The notes under the pieces: generated by a model
Seen by the model: only the letters and a program-made list of their open reading frames with translations
The model's database searches: none
Told to the model about the DNA's origin: nothing
Program-made: the position numbers and the translations under genes
Shown here: piece by piece, positions 35,677 through 45,976 of the stretch
Numbering within the stretch: the stretch's first letter is position 1
Layout of the letters: each line of letters starts with the position of its first letter
Source of the DNA: Henriciella sp.
Lineage (GTDB): Bacteria > Pseudomonadota > Alphaproteobacteria > Caulobacterales > Hyphomonadaceae
Reading direction: 5' to 3'
DNA length: 64,000 bases
Assembly: GCA_021776655.1 (NCBI GenBank)
Contig: JAJFFK010000043.1
Span: forward strand, 1-64,000

Positions 35677-38600
35677 AAGCATCAAGCCCCGCCCATTCTG
35701 GTCGCCGGGCCAGCCGGGTATAGTCGGACCAAAACGTCACCCGCTCTGGTTGCGGCGCGCTGAGATAGACTTTGGCAGGGTCGGCGAAAGCTGTCAGCAG
35801 CCGAATCAGACCTTGTTCGGCCTCATCAATAATCTCTGCGATGGGTTTGGGATCGAGCTCATTTTTGCCCGTGCCTGCTTTCTGGCCAATCTCATCAACC
35901 TTAAATTGCGCGCCGAACCGGATATAAGTGAGCGCTTCAACGCTGACGCTACCAGCCAGTTTTCCATAGCCGCCGCGCTGCGCGATCAGGCCTTGCAGCG
36001 ACATTTGCGGGCTGAGCCCGGACCGCACTTGCCGTTCACTTGGCGGTTTGCCGGTCTTGAAATCAAGGATCGCAATGGCCTGACCGCCGCGCCGCTCAAT
36101 TCTGTCGGCGGTTCCGGTTAGCCGGAACGTCGCGCCACCTATATCCATCTCAATCTTTCCGGTTTCTTCGGTAAGGATTTCCCCACTGACGCGATGGGCA
36201 TTGTCGCCGCGCCAGGCGAGGTATTCAGCCGCGACCTGGCGACGGCTTTCACGCAGGGCAATCAGATCGGCTTCGCTCTCTCCGCCGCGCCGCAGCTCAG
36301 CCTCCAGCAGGCTGAGGAGGTCTTCGACGCCTTGATCCGGCGGGCCTGTCTCAAACACTTCCAGTGCCTTGTGCACGGCGGTTCCGCGCGCGCGCGCATC
36401 GCCCGGCAAGTTCAGCGGGTCAAGGCTTTGCAAGCCAAGCACGTACTGGCAATAGATCGCATACGGGTCACGCACCAGAGTCTCAATCCGGGTGACTGAA
36501 AGCTTGCGCGGACGGGCAGCTATGGGCGGACAGGGCCTCGGCTCGGCGCGAAACCCGGCAGGCAAAGGCTTGATCTGCTCCATTGCCTGCACCCAAGCCA
36601 GGGGGTTCGCGCCCGCAGGCGGAGCAAGCGCGCTGTCAGCAGCACCTGCACCCAAAGCGCCGCGCGCCAATGTCCGCAACCGCCAAATCCAGCGCGAAGC
36701 CACCGCTGGTTTGTCAGCGCGCCGCCGCGCCGCCAGTAAGGTGACATTTGGCGCCGCTGCAAGCTGGGCAAAATCATGCGCCGACAGACCGATACGCTCA
36801 TCCGGGTCGGACAGGCCAATCTCGCGGCGAAACACCCGTGGCAAGAATGCATCTGCGGCGGGCTGCGCGGGCCAGACCCCTTCATTCAAGCCCGCCAGAA
36901 TAAGTCGGTCGGCGGTTTGCAATCGAGCTTCGAGTGGGCCCCATATGGCCAATCTGGGATGCGGATAACCGCTGGCAATCCGGGCCTCTGCCGCCTCTGT
37001 CTTGAACAGATCATTGAACACGATTGGGGCTTGCAGTCCAAGCGGCGCGGACATCTCCGCAAGATCACGGTACAGGCGCGACAAGCTAGCCCCATCCGAA
37101 CCAGCCCAGGGTGCGGGGGCTTGAGACACAGCATCAATGAGAGCAGTAGCGCGCCCATACCAATCGGGCCCAGCGATCGGCTCACCATTGCAATCGTCAC
37201 CTCCAGCCTTTGCCATAGCCGCTTCAAGCTGGTCCAGAAGATCAAGCGCAGCGGCAATATCGCGATCCGTGTAAGACGTATATTTCTGCCGCTCTGGATC
37301 GACGCCAGCTTCGATATGCTGGCGCAGACCGGCCAGCGTGTCCCAAGCCCGAATCCCGCGCAGGAAGTGGCGATCAAGCGTGTCAATTTGCGCCGCTGAG
37401 AACCGCCCCGAGGCGTGGCGCAGAACCGCCAGGAGCTTCACCGGGTGCGACAGGTCGGTGAGCCAGTCCATGACCAGAAAGGCCAGACTACCGGCGCGGC
37501 TTTGCAGAAGGGACATGCCCGCTGAGGCTGGAACCTCGACCTGCCACTGCTTCAGGAGCGCGCTGACCCGCCGGGCCAAGCCTGCGTCCGGGGTCACCAG
37601 AGCCGCTGTCTCGCCCTCGGTTTCCAATGTCTCGCGCAGCAGGAGAGCGGCGGCCATGGCCTCATCTGTCTCATCACTGGTCTCAAGCAGGCTAAGCCCA
37701 GACAGGGCGTCTTTGACAAACCCCGCCGCATCTCCGTCTGGAGCCATCTGGATCAGGCGGTCTGTCCAATCGGCGGTATTGTCCGCCGGTGCGAGCGCTT
37801 CATGGATCAGGCGGCGGCGTGCCAGAGCATTACCTATTTGCGCAACCTGTGGCCAGACGGCGACATTGGAGGGACGAACCTGCAAGTGATCAAGTGTGCG
37901 CGCCAGCGTGAATTGCGGATGGCTAGGGGTTTCAGAGATATGCGCCCAAGCGGTCTCTGGCGCCTCGCGGTCCAGGCCCGGCAAAACGACGAGCCCCATG
38001 GGCAAGGCCATCGCAGCACGCATCAGCACTCGGCTGGCTGGCGTCGCGCCGGTTGATCCGGCAATTACAACCGGCGTTTGCGGCGGATGTCTGGCCCATT
38101 CCTCTGCCAATGCTTCAGCCGCCGCAAACCGGCGCGCATATGGGTCCATCGCAGCAGCGTCTTCGAGCCGGACCGGCCATTGCTGGGTGATGATCTTGAG
38201 GAATTCCAGCGATTGCTGCCAATGACGCGCCAGCTGTTTGTCGGGAACAATCTCCTCAAGCCGCGCCCAATCGACCTCGCCGGACAGAGCGGCTTGGTCG
38301 AGCAGGCGCGCCAGTTCGCGCGCGGCGGCAAGCGCAGATGTCGGCGGGATGGCCAGGTTCTGGGTCTGATAATAGGCCATCACCAGGCGGGTCAGCTCAC
38401 CGATCCGCTGCGCATTTGGCAAGGCTGGCGGCAGATCGGCGAAAGCGACCTCTGCGCTCGGCGGTGGCTCTTCGGTTTCCAGATCACCGAGCGCACGGAT
38501 ATCCGGTAGCAAGCAAGCCTCGCGCCCACTGGCCTGATACAGCGCGAATGCCAGCGCCCGCTCGGAGCGGTGGTTAGGAACGTAAATCAATGCATCTGCC

Positions 38601-38725
38601 AGCGCTTCTGGATCGCTCTCAAGACCGGTTGCGGCGACCAGTGCACTGGCCAGTTCATCAAGAAAGTTTGCGCCCGGCGGGATCGAATAGAGACGCGGGC
38701 CCTCAGAAGAGAACAGATCGCTCAT
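35669..38725 (-). CDS. addB: AddB subunit of the AddAB helicase-nuclease
   Basis: 1018 residues. An inactivated helicase-like N-terminal half (VVIAGSTGATPASRVLMRAA near the P-loop position) is followed by the C-terminal nuclease with AIAILDFKTGKPPSERQV and its upstream Arg/His residues (RARGTAVHKALEVFE). The four-Cys iron-sulfur ligands of Bacillus AddB are not evident, in line with other alphaproteobacterial forms. ATG 38725 forms an ATGA overlap with the murU stop; the frame extends to 38746 but this start is better supported. Confidence 0.9.
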   Translation of the reverse strand: MSDLFSSEGPRLYSIPPGANFLDELASALVAATGLESDPEALADALIYVPNHRSERALAFALYQASGREACLLPDIRALGDLETEEPPPSAEVAFADLPPALPNAQRIGELTRLVMAYYQTQNLAIPPTSALAAARELARLLDQAALSGEVDWARLEEIVPDKQLARHWQQSLEFLKIITQQWPVRLEDAAAMDPYARRFAAAEALAEEWARHPPQTPVVIAGSTGATPASRVLMRAAMALPMGLVVLPGLDREAPETAWAHISETPSHPQFTLARTLDHLQVRPSNVAVWPQVAQIGNALARRRLIHEALAPADNTADWTDRLIQMAPDGDAAGFVKDALSGLSLLETSDETDEAMAAALLLRETLETEGETAALVTPDAGLARRVSALLKQWQVEVPASAGMSLLQSRAGSLAFLVMDWLTDLSHPVKLLAVLRHASGRFSAAQIDTLDRHFLRGIRAWDTLAGLRQHIEAGVDPERQKYTSYTDRDIAAALDLLDQLEAAMAKAGGDDCNGEPIAGPDWYGRATALIDAVSQAPAPWAGSDGASLSRLYRDLAEMSAPLGLQAPIVFNDLFKTEAAEARIASGYPHPRLAIWGPLEARLQTADRLILAGLNEGVWPAQPAADAFLPRVFRREIGLSDPDERIGLSAHDFAQLAAAPNVTLLAARRRADKPAVASRWIWRLRTLARGALGAGAADSALAPPAGANPLAWVQAMEQIKPLPAGFRAEPRPCPPIAARPRKLSVTRIETLVRDPYAIYCQYVLGLQSLDPLNLPGDARARGTAVHKALEVFETGPPDQGVEDLLSLLEAELRRGGESEADLIALRESRRQVAAEYLAWRGDNAHRVSGEILTEETGKIEMDIGGATFRLTGTADRIERRGGQAIAILDFKTGKPPSERQVRSGLSPQMSLQGLIAQRGGYGKLAGSVSVEALTYIRFGAQFKVDEIGQKAGTGKNELDPKPIAEIIDEAEQGLIRLLTAFADPAKVYLSAPQPERVTFWSDYTRLARRPEWAGLDAYD

Positions 38726-39444
38726 GCCCCGTGGCATCGCAGCCACATCTCTGCATCTTCAAGCGCCTGCGGGTCGCCGACATGCAGCCAGAACCGGTCC
38801 AGCCTGAGGCCGTGTGCCCGCTGCGCCGGGATAAGCTGATCCCAGATACGATTGGCTGAGAAGGGTTCTACCGGGTGAGCGCGGTACAGTTGCGGCTTGG
38901 CAATCCGTATACCAGCATACGCCCAGGGCGCTGTTTCCGCCTGACCGCGCCGCTGCAAGACCCCCTCTGCATCACAGAAAAAATCGCCAGCGCCATGATA
39001 GCCAAGGCTGCGCTTGGTATCGGCCAGCAACAGTATCTCGTCCATTATTTCGGGGTCATAATTTTGCGCCAGCCGGGCGATAGGGTCTGGTCCCGCAGGC
39101 CCCCAAAACGCATCAGTATTGACCACAAGCATCGGATCATCACCGAGCAATTGCCCTGCCTTGGCCAGGCCGCCGCCGGTTTCAAGCACCTGCGCGCGTT
39201 CATCCGATATCACTATTTCAAGATCACTGCGGGCGTTGAGGTGATCTTCAACAAGCTCGGCGCACCAGTGCACATTGACCACGGCGCGGGTCACCCCGGC
39301 CGCAGCAAGATTATCCAGTAAATGATCGATCAGCGCTTTACCGCCGACCTGCAAGAGCGGCTTGGCGGTGGCATCGGTCAAAGGCTGCATCCTTGTGCCA
39401 AACCCGGCCGCAAGCACCATTGCCGTCTTCGGCACCTCAATCAT
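38722..39444 (-). CDS. murU: N-acetylmuramate alpha-1-phosphate uridylyltransferase-like nucleotidyltransferase
   Basis: 240-residue sugar-phosphate nucleotidyltransferase: LAAGFGTRMQPLTDATAKPL signature, VVNTDAFWG metal site. Beside an AmgK homologue this fits MurU of the cell-wall recycling route, where AmgK phosphorylates MurNAc and MurU makes UDP-MurNAc, bypassing part of de novo synthesis. ATG 39444 overlaps the amgK stop by eight bases. A related mannose-1-phosphate guanylyltransferase role cannot be excluded. Confidence 0.82.
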   Translation of the reverse strand: MIEVPKTAMVLAAGFGTRMQPLTDATAKPLLQVGGKALIDHLLDNLAAAGVTRAVVNVHWCAELVEDHLNARSDLEIVISDERAQVLETGGGLAKAGQLLGDDPMLVVNTDAFWGPAGPDPIARLAQNYDPEIMDEILLLADTKRSLGYHGAGDFFCDAEGVLQRRGQAETAPWAYAGIRIAKPQLYRAHPVEPFSANRIWDQLIPAQRAHGLRLDRFWLHVGDPQALEDAEMWLRCHGA

Positions 39445-40528
39445 ACGTCGTCTCCAGAATGAACGGCGCAACGGTTTTGACGAAAGCGGCCATGTCCTGC
39501 ACAGCTGGATGGTTTAGATTATCGGCCAATATCGCCTGTTGACGCGCCATGAACTGCTTGTAGCGCGGCTTGCCATCGCGCACGATCAAGCGCGCAAATA
39601 GGCCGGTGATGCGCAGCGCGTTCAACGTACCGATCACCGCCAACCGCTCCATGAAAGCGGTCTTGGCGCGGCCTGTCGCATCGAGATAGGCATGGATCGC
39701 AGCGCGCCGGGCGGCCTCTGAGACCTTGCGCCGGGCATCCTGTGTCAGCATCGCCATGTCCCAGGCATCCCAGCCGAGCACAGCGTCTTGAAAGTCCAGT
39801 AACCCGACTTGGCCGCCCTCCAGCCAAAGCAGGTTTTCGGCATGAAAATCGCGCAGGGTCAGGGCACGCGGGAAACCCTCTGCCTGTTGGATCAGCGCAT
39901 CACTGGCTTGCTCCCAGCGCGCCCGATCCGCATCGGTCATTCGTGCCCGCTTATCGAACTTGTGCAGCCAGTCGGCAAACAGATCCGCATTTGCACGCAG
40001 CGCGACATCATCAAACGGCAGAAGCGGCCAACGCTCATTGCCGGCTTCGATGAAAGTCGGCGCTTCCTGGCGATGAATATGGGCCAGCGTTTCTGCGGCT
40101 TTGGTATAAAGTACAGTCTCGTCGGCTTGGCCGCGCTCGATCAGCCGGGCGAATTCGTAGCCCTCACCGAAATCTTCGATCAGTGCAAAACCATTGGCAC
40201 TGTCATGGGCATAGATTTCCGGCGCACGAACACCGATGCTTTTGAGATAACCGGCGATCAGGACAAATGCCTCAACGCGAGAGGCGGCTAGGCGCGTCAT
40301 CGCATTCCATCCCGACAACTCACGTTCGGCTGGCGTCATCTCCGGTGTGCAAGGATCGTCCTCTATGCGCGGCGCATCCATAAGCAGGACAGTTTGGTCG
40401 CCATGGCGTAGCCGCCCATAGCGCCGGGTCGAGGCGTCTTGATGGAGCCAAGTGAGCGACGCCCGGCTCCAGCCGCTGTCAGCCCGGAACTGGTCAATCT
40501 GCAATTGCCGCTGCGCATCAAAACTCAT
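39437..40528 (-). CDS. amgK: N-acetylmuramate/N-acetylglucosamine kinase-like phosphotransferase
   Basis: 363-residue aminoglycoside-phosphotransferase-fold kinase. Catalytic LTLRDFHAENLLWLEG (H-x-D-x-x-x-x-N type loop, here R-D-F-H-A-E-N) and metal site GLLDFQDAVLGWDAWDM are clear. Next to murU and tsaE this is the standard placement of AmgK, the anomeric MurNAc/GlcNAc kinase of peptidoglycan recycling. Its start overlaps the tsaE 3' end by 11 bases. Confidence 0.85.
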   Translation of the reverse strand: MSFDAQRQLQIDQFRADSGWSRASLTWLHQDASTRRYGRLRHGDQTVLLMDAPRIEDDPCTPEMTPAERELSGWNAMTRLAASRVEAFVLIAGYLKSIGVRAPEIYAHDSANGFALIEDFGEGYEFARLIERGQADETVLYTKAAETLAHIHRQEAPTFIEAGNERWPLLPFDDVALRANADLFADWLHKFDKRARMTDADRARWEQASDALIQQAEGFPRALTLRDFHAENLLWLEGGQVGLLDFQDAVLGWDAWDMAMLTQDARRKVSEAARRAAIHAYLDATGRAKTAFMERLAVIGTLNALRITGLFARLIVRDGKPRYKQFMARQQAILADNLNHPAVQDMAAFVKTVAPFILETTYD

Positions 40529-40964
40529 GCAGTCTGTCCTGCCAGTCTTCGCCGTGTGGTTCTAGTGTCGCGGTGCGCGTTTCCACAGAGATATCGAGGA
40601 TCAGGTCAAGCCGCCATTTGGGTAGGTACCTGCCAGCCCGCACGGGCCATTCGATCAGGGTCAGTCCATCCTGAGTATCCTGCCAGCCCAGCTCCAGCAC
40701 CTCAGCCGGATCATCAAGGCGGTAGAGATCAAAATGATAGATCGGAAAGTCCGGCCCGGCATAGGTCTGCACAATCGTGTAAGTCGGGCTTGGCACCTCG
40801 GTCTCACGGGGCATTAACGCGTTAATCAGCGCGCGGACAAAAGTCGTTTTCCCAGCCCCTAGGTCACCATATAGCGCGATGACATCACCAACGCGCAAAA
40901 GCGGCGCGAGACGGCGCGCAAGGGCGGTTGTCGCGGCCAGATCAGTGAGCGCTTCAGAAGTCAT
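40518..40964 (-). CDS. tsaE: tRNA threonylcarbamoyladenosine biosynthesis ATPase TsaE
   Basis: 148-residue P-loop protein: GDLGAGKTTFVRALINAL, SPTYTIVQTY, IYHFDLYRL and LIEWPVRAG are the family marks. It supports TsaBD in making t6A at position 37 of ANN-decoding tRNAs. Overlaps the PLP enzyme gene upstream by 11 bases and amgK downstream by 11. Confidence 0.94.
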   Translation of the reverse strand: MTSEALTDLAATTALARRLAPLLRVGDVIALYGDLGAGKTTFVRALINALMPRETEVPSPTYTIVQTYAGPDFPIYHFDLYRLDDPAEVLELGWQDTQDGLTLIEWPVRAGRYLPKWRLDLILDISVETRTATLEPHGEDWQDRLHEF

Positions 40965-42015
40965 TCAGGGTCGCACCGATGCTATGTAACAATTCCGCCT
41001 CGGGCTCACACCCAACCGATAGCCGGACATAAGCTTCACTGACATTATCACCCCAGCGGGCGCGGCGTTCAGCACTGGTATGGATACCGCCAAAACTGGT
41101 TGCTGGAAAAATGGCCGAGCAATCATTGATGAACGCTTCGGCTTTGTCCTGTGAGCTGAAGGTCAGGCCGATGACAAATCCGATATCCGGATACGTCATG
41201 GCTTCAATTGCCGTATGACGGCCAAACAGGCCGGTCAGTGCCCGTGCGTTGCTGCACATCCGCGCCATGCGCAATTCAAGCGTCATCATCCCGCGATGCA
41301 CCAGAAAAGCCTCCCACGGCCCAGCTACCGAGCCGCACAGCTTGCGCCAGCGCCGGGCCTTGTCGAACAGCACGATATCGCGCGTCGCGATATGTCCGAA
41401 CAGGACATCTGAATGCCCGGACATCGCCTTGGTGTCCGACGCCACAACCAGATCAGCACCAAGGTCAAGCGGGCGCTGCAAGAGCGGGGTCAGTGTGGTA
41501 TTATCAACCACAAGCAAAGTCTCAGTGCCCTTCAGCTTGGCCGCCACCGCGCCAATATCGCAGAGGTCGAGCCCCGGATTGGACGGGGTTTCAAGCCATA
41601 CCACGTCATACTGGGACAAGTCCGCTGTTTCGAACTGTGTCGTCGCCAGGGTCTCAACGTGCAGCGCCAACCCGATCGGCGTTTCCTCAAGCAGCGCGCG
41701 GGTGACGAAATAGCCATCCGAAGGCACGACAATCCGGTCACCGGATTTCACCGTACTCATCAGCGCCGCTGTAATTGCCGCCATGCCGGTTGGAAATGCC
41801 ACTGTGCGGGCCTGCTCAAGCGCACCCAGCGCCGCTTCGGTAATTTCGACCGTTGGATTGATATCGCGGCCATAGACATAAGGCGTATCCGGCGCACCGG
41901 GCAGAAAATATTTTGCGGTTGAGACAATCGGTGCGCTGATCGGGTCACCCTTTTCGAGTCCCTTTGTATGGGCGTGCAACATCGCCATGATGTGTGGATC
42001 ATTCTCAATCGTCAT
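40954..42015 (-). CDS. Cys/Met-metabolism PLP enzyme, cystathionine beta-lyase-like
   Basis: 353-residue trans-sulfuration-family PLP enzyme. Motifs: FPTGMAAITAAL, WLETPSNPGLDLCDI, VVDNTTLTPLLQRPLDLGAD and the lysine in SDTKAMSGHSDVLFG. The YGR tether residue of the neighbouring subunit appears as YVYGRDINPT. Beta-lyase on cystathionine is most likely, gamma-lyase or synthase is possible. It heads a minus-strand operon of seven genes ending in trxA. A terminator-like hairpin lies in its leader. Confidence 0.82.
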   Translation of the reverse strand: MTIENDPHIMAMLHAHTKGLEKGDPISAPIVSTAKYFLPGAPDTPYVYGRDINPTVEITEAALGALEQARTVAFPTGMAAITAALMSTVKSGDRIVVPSDGYFVTRALLEETPIGLALHVETLATTQFETADLSQYDVVWLETPSNPGLDLCDIGAVAAKLKGTETLLVVDNTTLTPLLQRPLDLGADLVVASDTKAMSGHSDVLFGHIATRDIVLFDKARRWRKLCGSVAGPWEAFLVHRGMMTLELRMARMCSNARALTGLFGRHTAIEAMTYPDIGFVIGLTFSSQDKAEAFINDCSAIFPATSFGGIHTSAERRARWGDNVSEAYVRLSVGCEPEAELLHSIGATLNDF

Positions 42016-42084
42016 TTAGGTCTTGTGGCACACCCGGCTTCAGGCGAAAAGTAATGGTTGCGATTGCCGCAGCTTCGGTGCTTG

Positions 42085-42106
42085 AAAAAAGGTGACGCTT
42101 GCGTCA
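42085..42106 (-). promoter_or_regulatory. Terminator-like hairpin in the leader of the PLP-enzyme operon
   Basis: On the minus strand TGACGC-AA-GCGTCA (42106-42093) is followed by CC and TTTTTT (42090-42085), 70 bases before the ATG at 42015. No minus-strand gene lies upstream to be terminated, so it could act as an attenuator or block antisense transcription. The stem is short. Confidence 0.4.
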
Positions 42107-42122
42107 TGTATCCCCCGGAAGA

Positions 42123-43376
42123 ATGGGAGAACGGGTATTGGACCTGTCTGATGCAGAGAAAATCGTCATTATTGGCGGCGGTCAGGCGGCGGCGCAGGCC
42201 TGCGCATCTTTGCGTCTGTTTGGATTTGAGGGGGCGATAACTCTGGTTGCTGACGAACCTGCGCTTCCCTATCAGCGCCCACCTTTGTCGAAAGCCTATA
42301 TGAAAGGCGACATGAGCGAGGAGCGGCTGTATTTCAGACCGGCTGCCTGGTACCAAGACAATAATATCGAAACCATGCTGTCGACCCGCGCTGTCAGTGT
42401 CGACCGCGCGGCACAGACTGTTTTCCTGCAGGATGATAGAGCCCTTCCCTATGACGCACTGATCCTGTCGACCGGATCGCGTCCCCGTGCTTTGCCGCTG
42501 CCGGGCGCTGATCTGAAGAATGTCTTTGCCCTGCGTGATCTGGCAGATGTCGAGCAAATTCGTCCAAACATGGTCGCGGGCAAGCGCTTGGTGATCGTCG
42601 GCGCGGGCTATATCGGGCTTGAGGCGGCAGCAGTGGCGCGCCAGCTTGGGCTGGACGTGACGGTTCTGGAAATGGAGGCACGTGTGCTGGCCCGCGTAAC
42701 CAGCCCGGTGATGAGCACGTTCTTTGAACGCGAGCACCGCGCCCAAGGCGTCAACATTCGCACCAATACGCGCCTCGCTTCTTTGACAGGCAACGGCAAA
42801 GTCACTGCAGCGGTGCTTTCAGATGGCACAGAGATCGCGGCGGATATTGTCTTGGTTGGCATCGGTATCTTACCAAATGAAGACTTGGCCAGCGCCGCCG
42901 GAATTGCTTGTGCCAATGGGATATTGGCTGACCGCGACGCGCGCACCAGTGATCCGCTTGTGTTTGCAGCAGGTGACTGCGCCCGCCGGCCGCTGGTCCA
43001 TTATGGTCGCCAGGGGCGGCTGGAAAGCGTCCATAATGCAATCGAGCAAGGCAAGCTGGCCGCTGCTGCTATTATGGGCAAACCGCGCCCGAATGAGGAC
43101 TGCCCGTGGTTCTGGTCAGATCAGTACGACCTGAAGCTGCAAATCGCTGGCCTGTCAGAAAGCTATGATGAATCGGTGGTGCGCGGCGACCCTGACACGC
43201 GCAAATTTGCCGTCTTCTATCTGCGCGGCGGAAAACTGATCGCGGTTGATGCAATTAACAGCGCGCCGGAATTCCTGGCCTCGAAAAAGCTAATAATCGC
43301 AGGTACGTCGCTTGCCCCCGAACAATTAAAAGATACATCCCTATCCATGAAAGAGATTGCGGCTGCGGCCGCTTGA
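42123..43376 (+). CDS. FAD-dependent ferredoxin reductase
   Basis: 417 residues from the ATG at 42123. Two Rossmann motifs, [20 protein letters not shown] (FAD) and [20 protein letters not shown] (NAD(P)H), and the FAD-contacting [11 protein letters not shown] are plain, as in putidaredoxin-reductase-type enzymes. It should pass electrons from NADH to the ferredoxin encoded 13 bases downstream. A TTG at 42138 has the better ribosome site (GGGAGA seven bases before) and would drop five residues. No cytochrome P450 or oxygenase partner is in the window. Confidence 0.88.
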   Translation: MGERVLDLSDAEKIVIIGGGQAAAQACASLRLFGFEGAITLVADEPALPYQRPPLSKAYMKGDMSEERLYFRPAAWYQDNNIETMLSTRAVSVDRAAQTVFLQDDRALPYDALILSTGSRPRALPLPGADLKNVFALRDLADVEQIRPNMVAGKRLVIVGAGYIGLEAAAVARQLGLDVTVLEMEARVLARVTSPVMSTFFEREHRAQGVNIRTNTRLASLTGNGKVTAAVLSDGTEIAADIVLVGIGILPNEDLASAAGIACANGILADRDARTSDPLVFAAGDCARRPLVHYGRQGRLESVHNAIEQGKLAAAAIMGKPRPNEDCPWFWSDQYDLKLQIAGLSESYDESVVRGDPDTRKFAVFYLRGGKLIAVDAINSAPEFLASKKLIIAGTSLAPEQLKDTSLSMKEIAAAAA

Positions 43377-43389
43377 GGAGAAATACAAA

Positions 43390-43710
43390 ATGGCAACAAT
43401 TATCTATATCGACAATGAAGGCACAGAACGCTCGATCGAGGCAAAGAATGGCGAAACCGTCATGGAGACGGCGATCAAGAATTCCATTCCGGGAATTGAT
43501 GCCGATTGCGGCGGTGCCTGCGCGTGCGCCACTTGCCATGTCTATGTCGATGCGGCGTTTCAGGACAAGGTTGGCAAGCCAGAAGACATGGAACAGTCGA
43601 TGCTGGATTTTGCTGAAAACGTGCAGGACAACTCGCGCCTGTCATGCCAGATCACGATCTCTGATGAGCTTGATGGCCTGACGGTGACGACGCCGGAAAG
43701 CCAGCATTAG
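43390..43710 (+). CDS. Adrenodoxin-type 2Fe-2S ferredoxin
   Basis: 106 residues with the ligand pattern C40-x5-C46-x2-C49 and C86 in RLSCQITI, as in putidaredoxin/FdxB-like ferredoxins. GAGGAG precedes the ATG. Pairs with the reductase encoded just upstream. Its stop codon sits in a hairpin shared with the convergent atpC stop. Confidence 0.92.
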   Translation: MATIIYIDNEGTERSIEAKNGETVMETAIKNSIPGIDADCGGACACATCHVYVDAAFQDKVGKPEDMEQSMLDFAENVQDNSRLSCQITISDELDGLTVTTPESQH

Positions 43711-43724
43711 ACTAACAGTCTAAT
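43706..43724. terminator. Hairpin spanning both convergent stop codons
   Basis: ATTAGACT / AGTCTAAT with an AAC loop forms a perfect 8-bp stem that contains the TAG of the ferredoxin gene and the TAG of atpC. It may serve as a two-way terminator or 3' end stabiliser; there is no long T-run. Confidence 0.45.
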
Positions 43725-44127
43725 TCACCAGAGCCGCGCGCAAACTTTCGAGATAGCTGTACTGCTCTTCAAGAGCCTGATGTTGGCCGCTGTCTTTGTC
43801 GAGCGCAAGAATGTCCTGACGCAAAGCATCCATGTCTTTGCCAACCTGTTCAGCCGAGACAGAAGCCATGTTCACAGCCTCTTCGGCCAGAATAGTCAGG
43901 CCAGCAGGCGTCACGTCAGCAAAACCGCCGCGCACAAACAGGCGCATGGTGACCGTGTCGCCTTCGAGCACCCGCACAACGCCGTTTTTCAGCGTCGTCA
44001 TGAACGGCGCATGGTTGACCAGCACGCCGAACTCACCGTCCGTACCGGGCGCGATGACATGGTCAACCTCGCCAGAGAACAGTTCTCGGGCGGGCGATAC
44101 GAGAGAGAATTGAAGTTTGTCAGCCAT
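43720..44127 (-). CDS. atpC: ATP synthase F1 epsilon subunit
   Basis: 135-residue epsilon subunit: the N-terminal beta-sandwich (LQFSLVSPARELFSGEVDHV, PGTDGEFGVLVNHAPFMTTL) and a C-terminal helix pair (about 85-135). It couples the central stalk to the c-ring and can inhibit ATPase action. ATG 44127 is picked by homology; ATGs at 44136 and 44139 would add a few residues. It lies past a REP-type inverted repeat from atpD, as the last gene of atpHAGDC. Confidence 0.92.
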   Translation of the reverse strand: MADKLQFSLVSPARELFSGEVDHVIAPGTDGEFGVLVNHAPFMTTLKNGVVRVLEGDTVTMRLFVRGGFADVTPAGLTILAEEAVNMASVSAEQVGKDMDALRQDILALDKDSGQHQALEEQYSYLESLRAALVN

Positions 44128-44139
44128 GTCACTCATCAT

Positions 44140-44212
44140 CCTTCGACAGGCTCAGGATGAGGCAAGTTTCGCCCCGGTCCTGAAACCGTCCTCACCCTGA
44201 GCCTGTCGAAGG
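44140..44212. repeat. REP-type inverted repeat between atpD and atpC
   Basis: CCTTCGACAGGCTCAGG (44140-44156) and its exact complement CCTGAGCCTGTCGAAGG (44196-44212) face each other across 39 bases. This unit is a familiar dispersed palindrome in alphaproteobacterial genomes. In the atp transcript it would form a strong stem and could set different mRNA levels for atpC. Confidence 0.7.
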
Positions 44213-44233
44213 GTAAGGACGGAGGAGGTGTGT

Positions 44234-45976
<1,743 letters not shown>

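Noticed and set aside
42012-42746. 244-residue minus-strand frame opposite the ferredoxin reductase
   Set aside because: Antisense shadow of a well-supported flavoprotein gene, with no recognisable domain.
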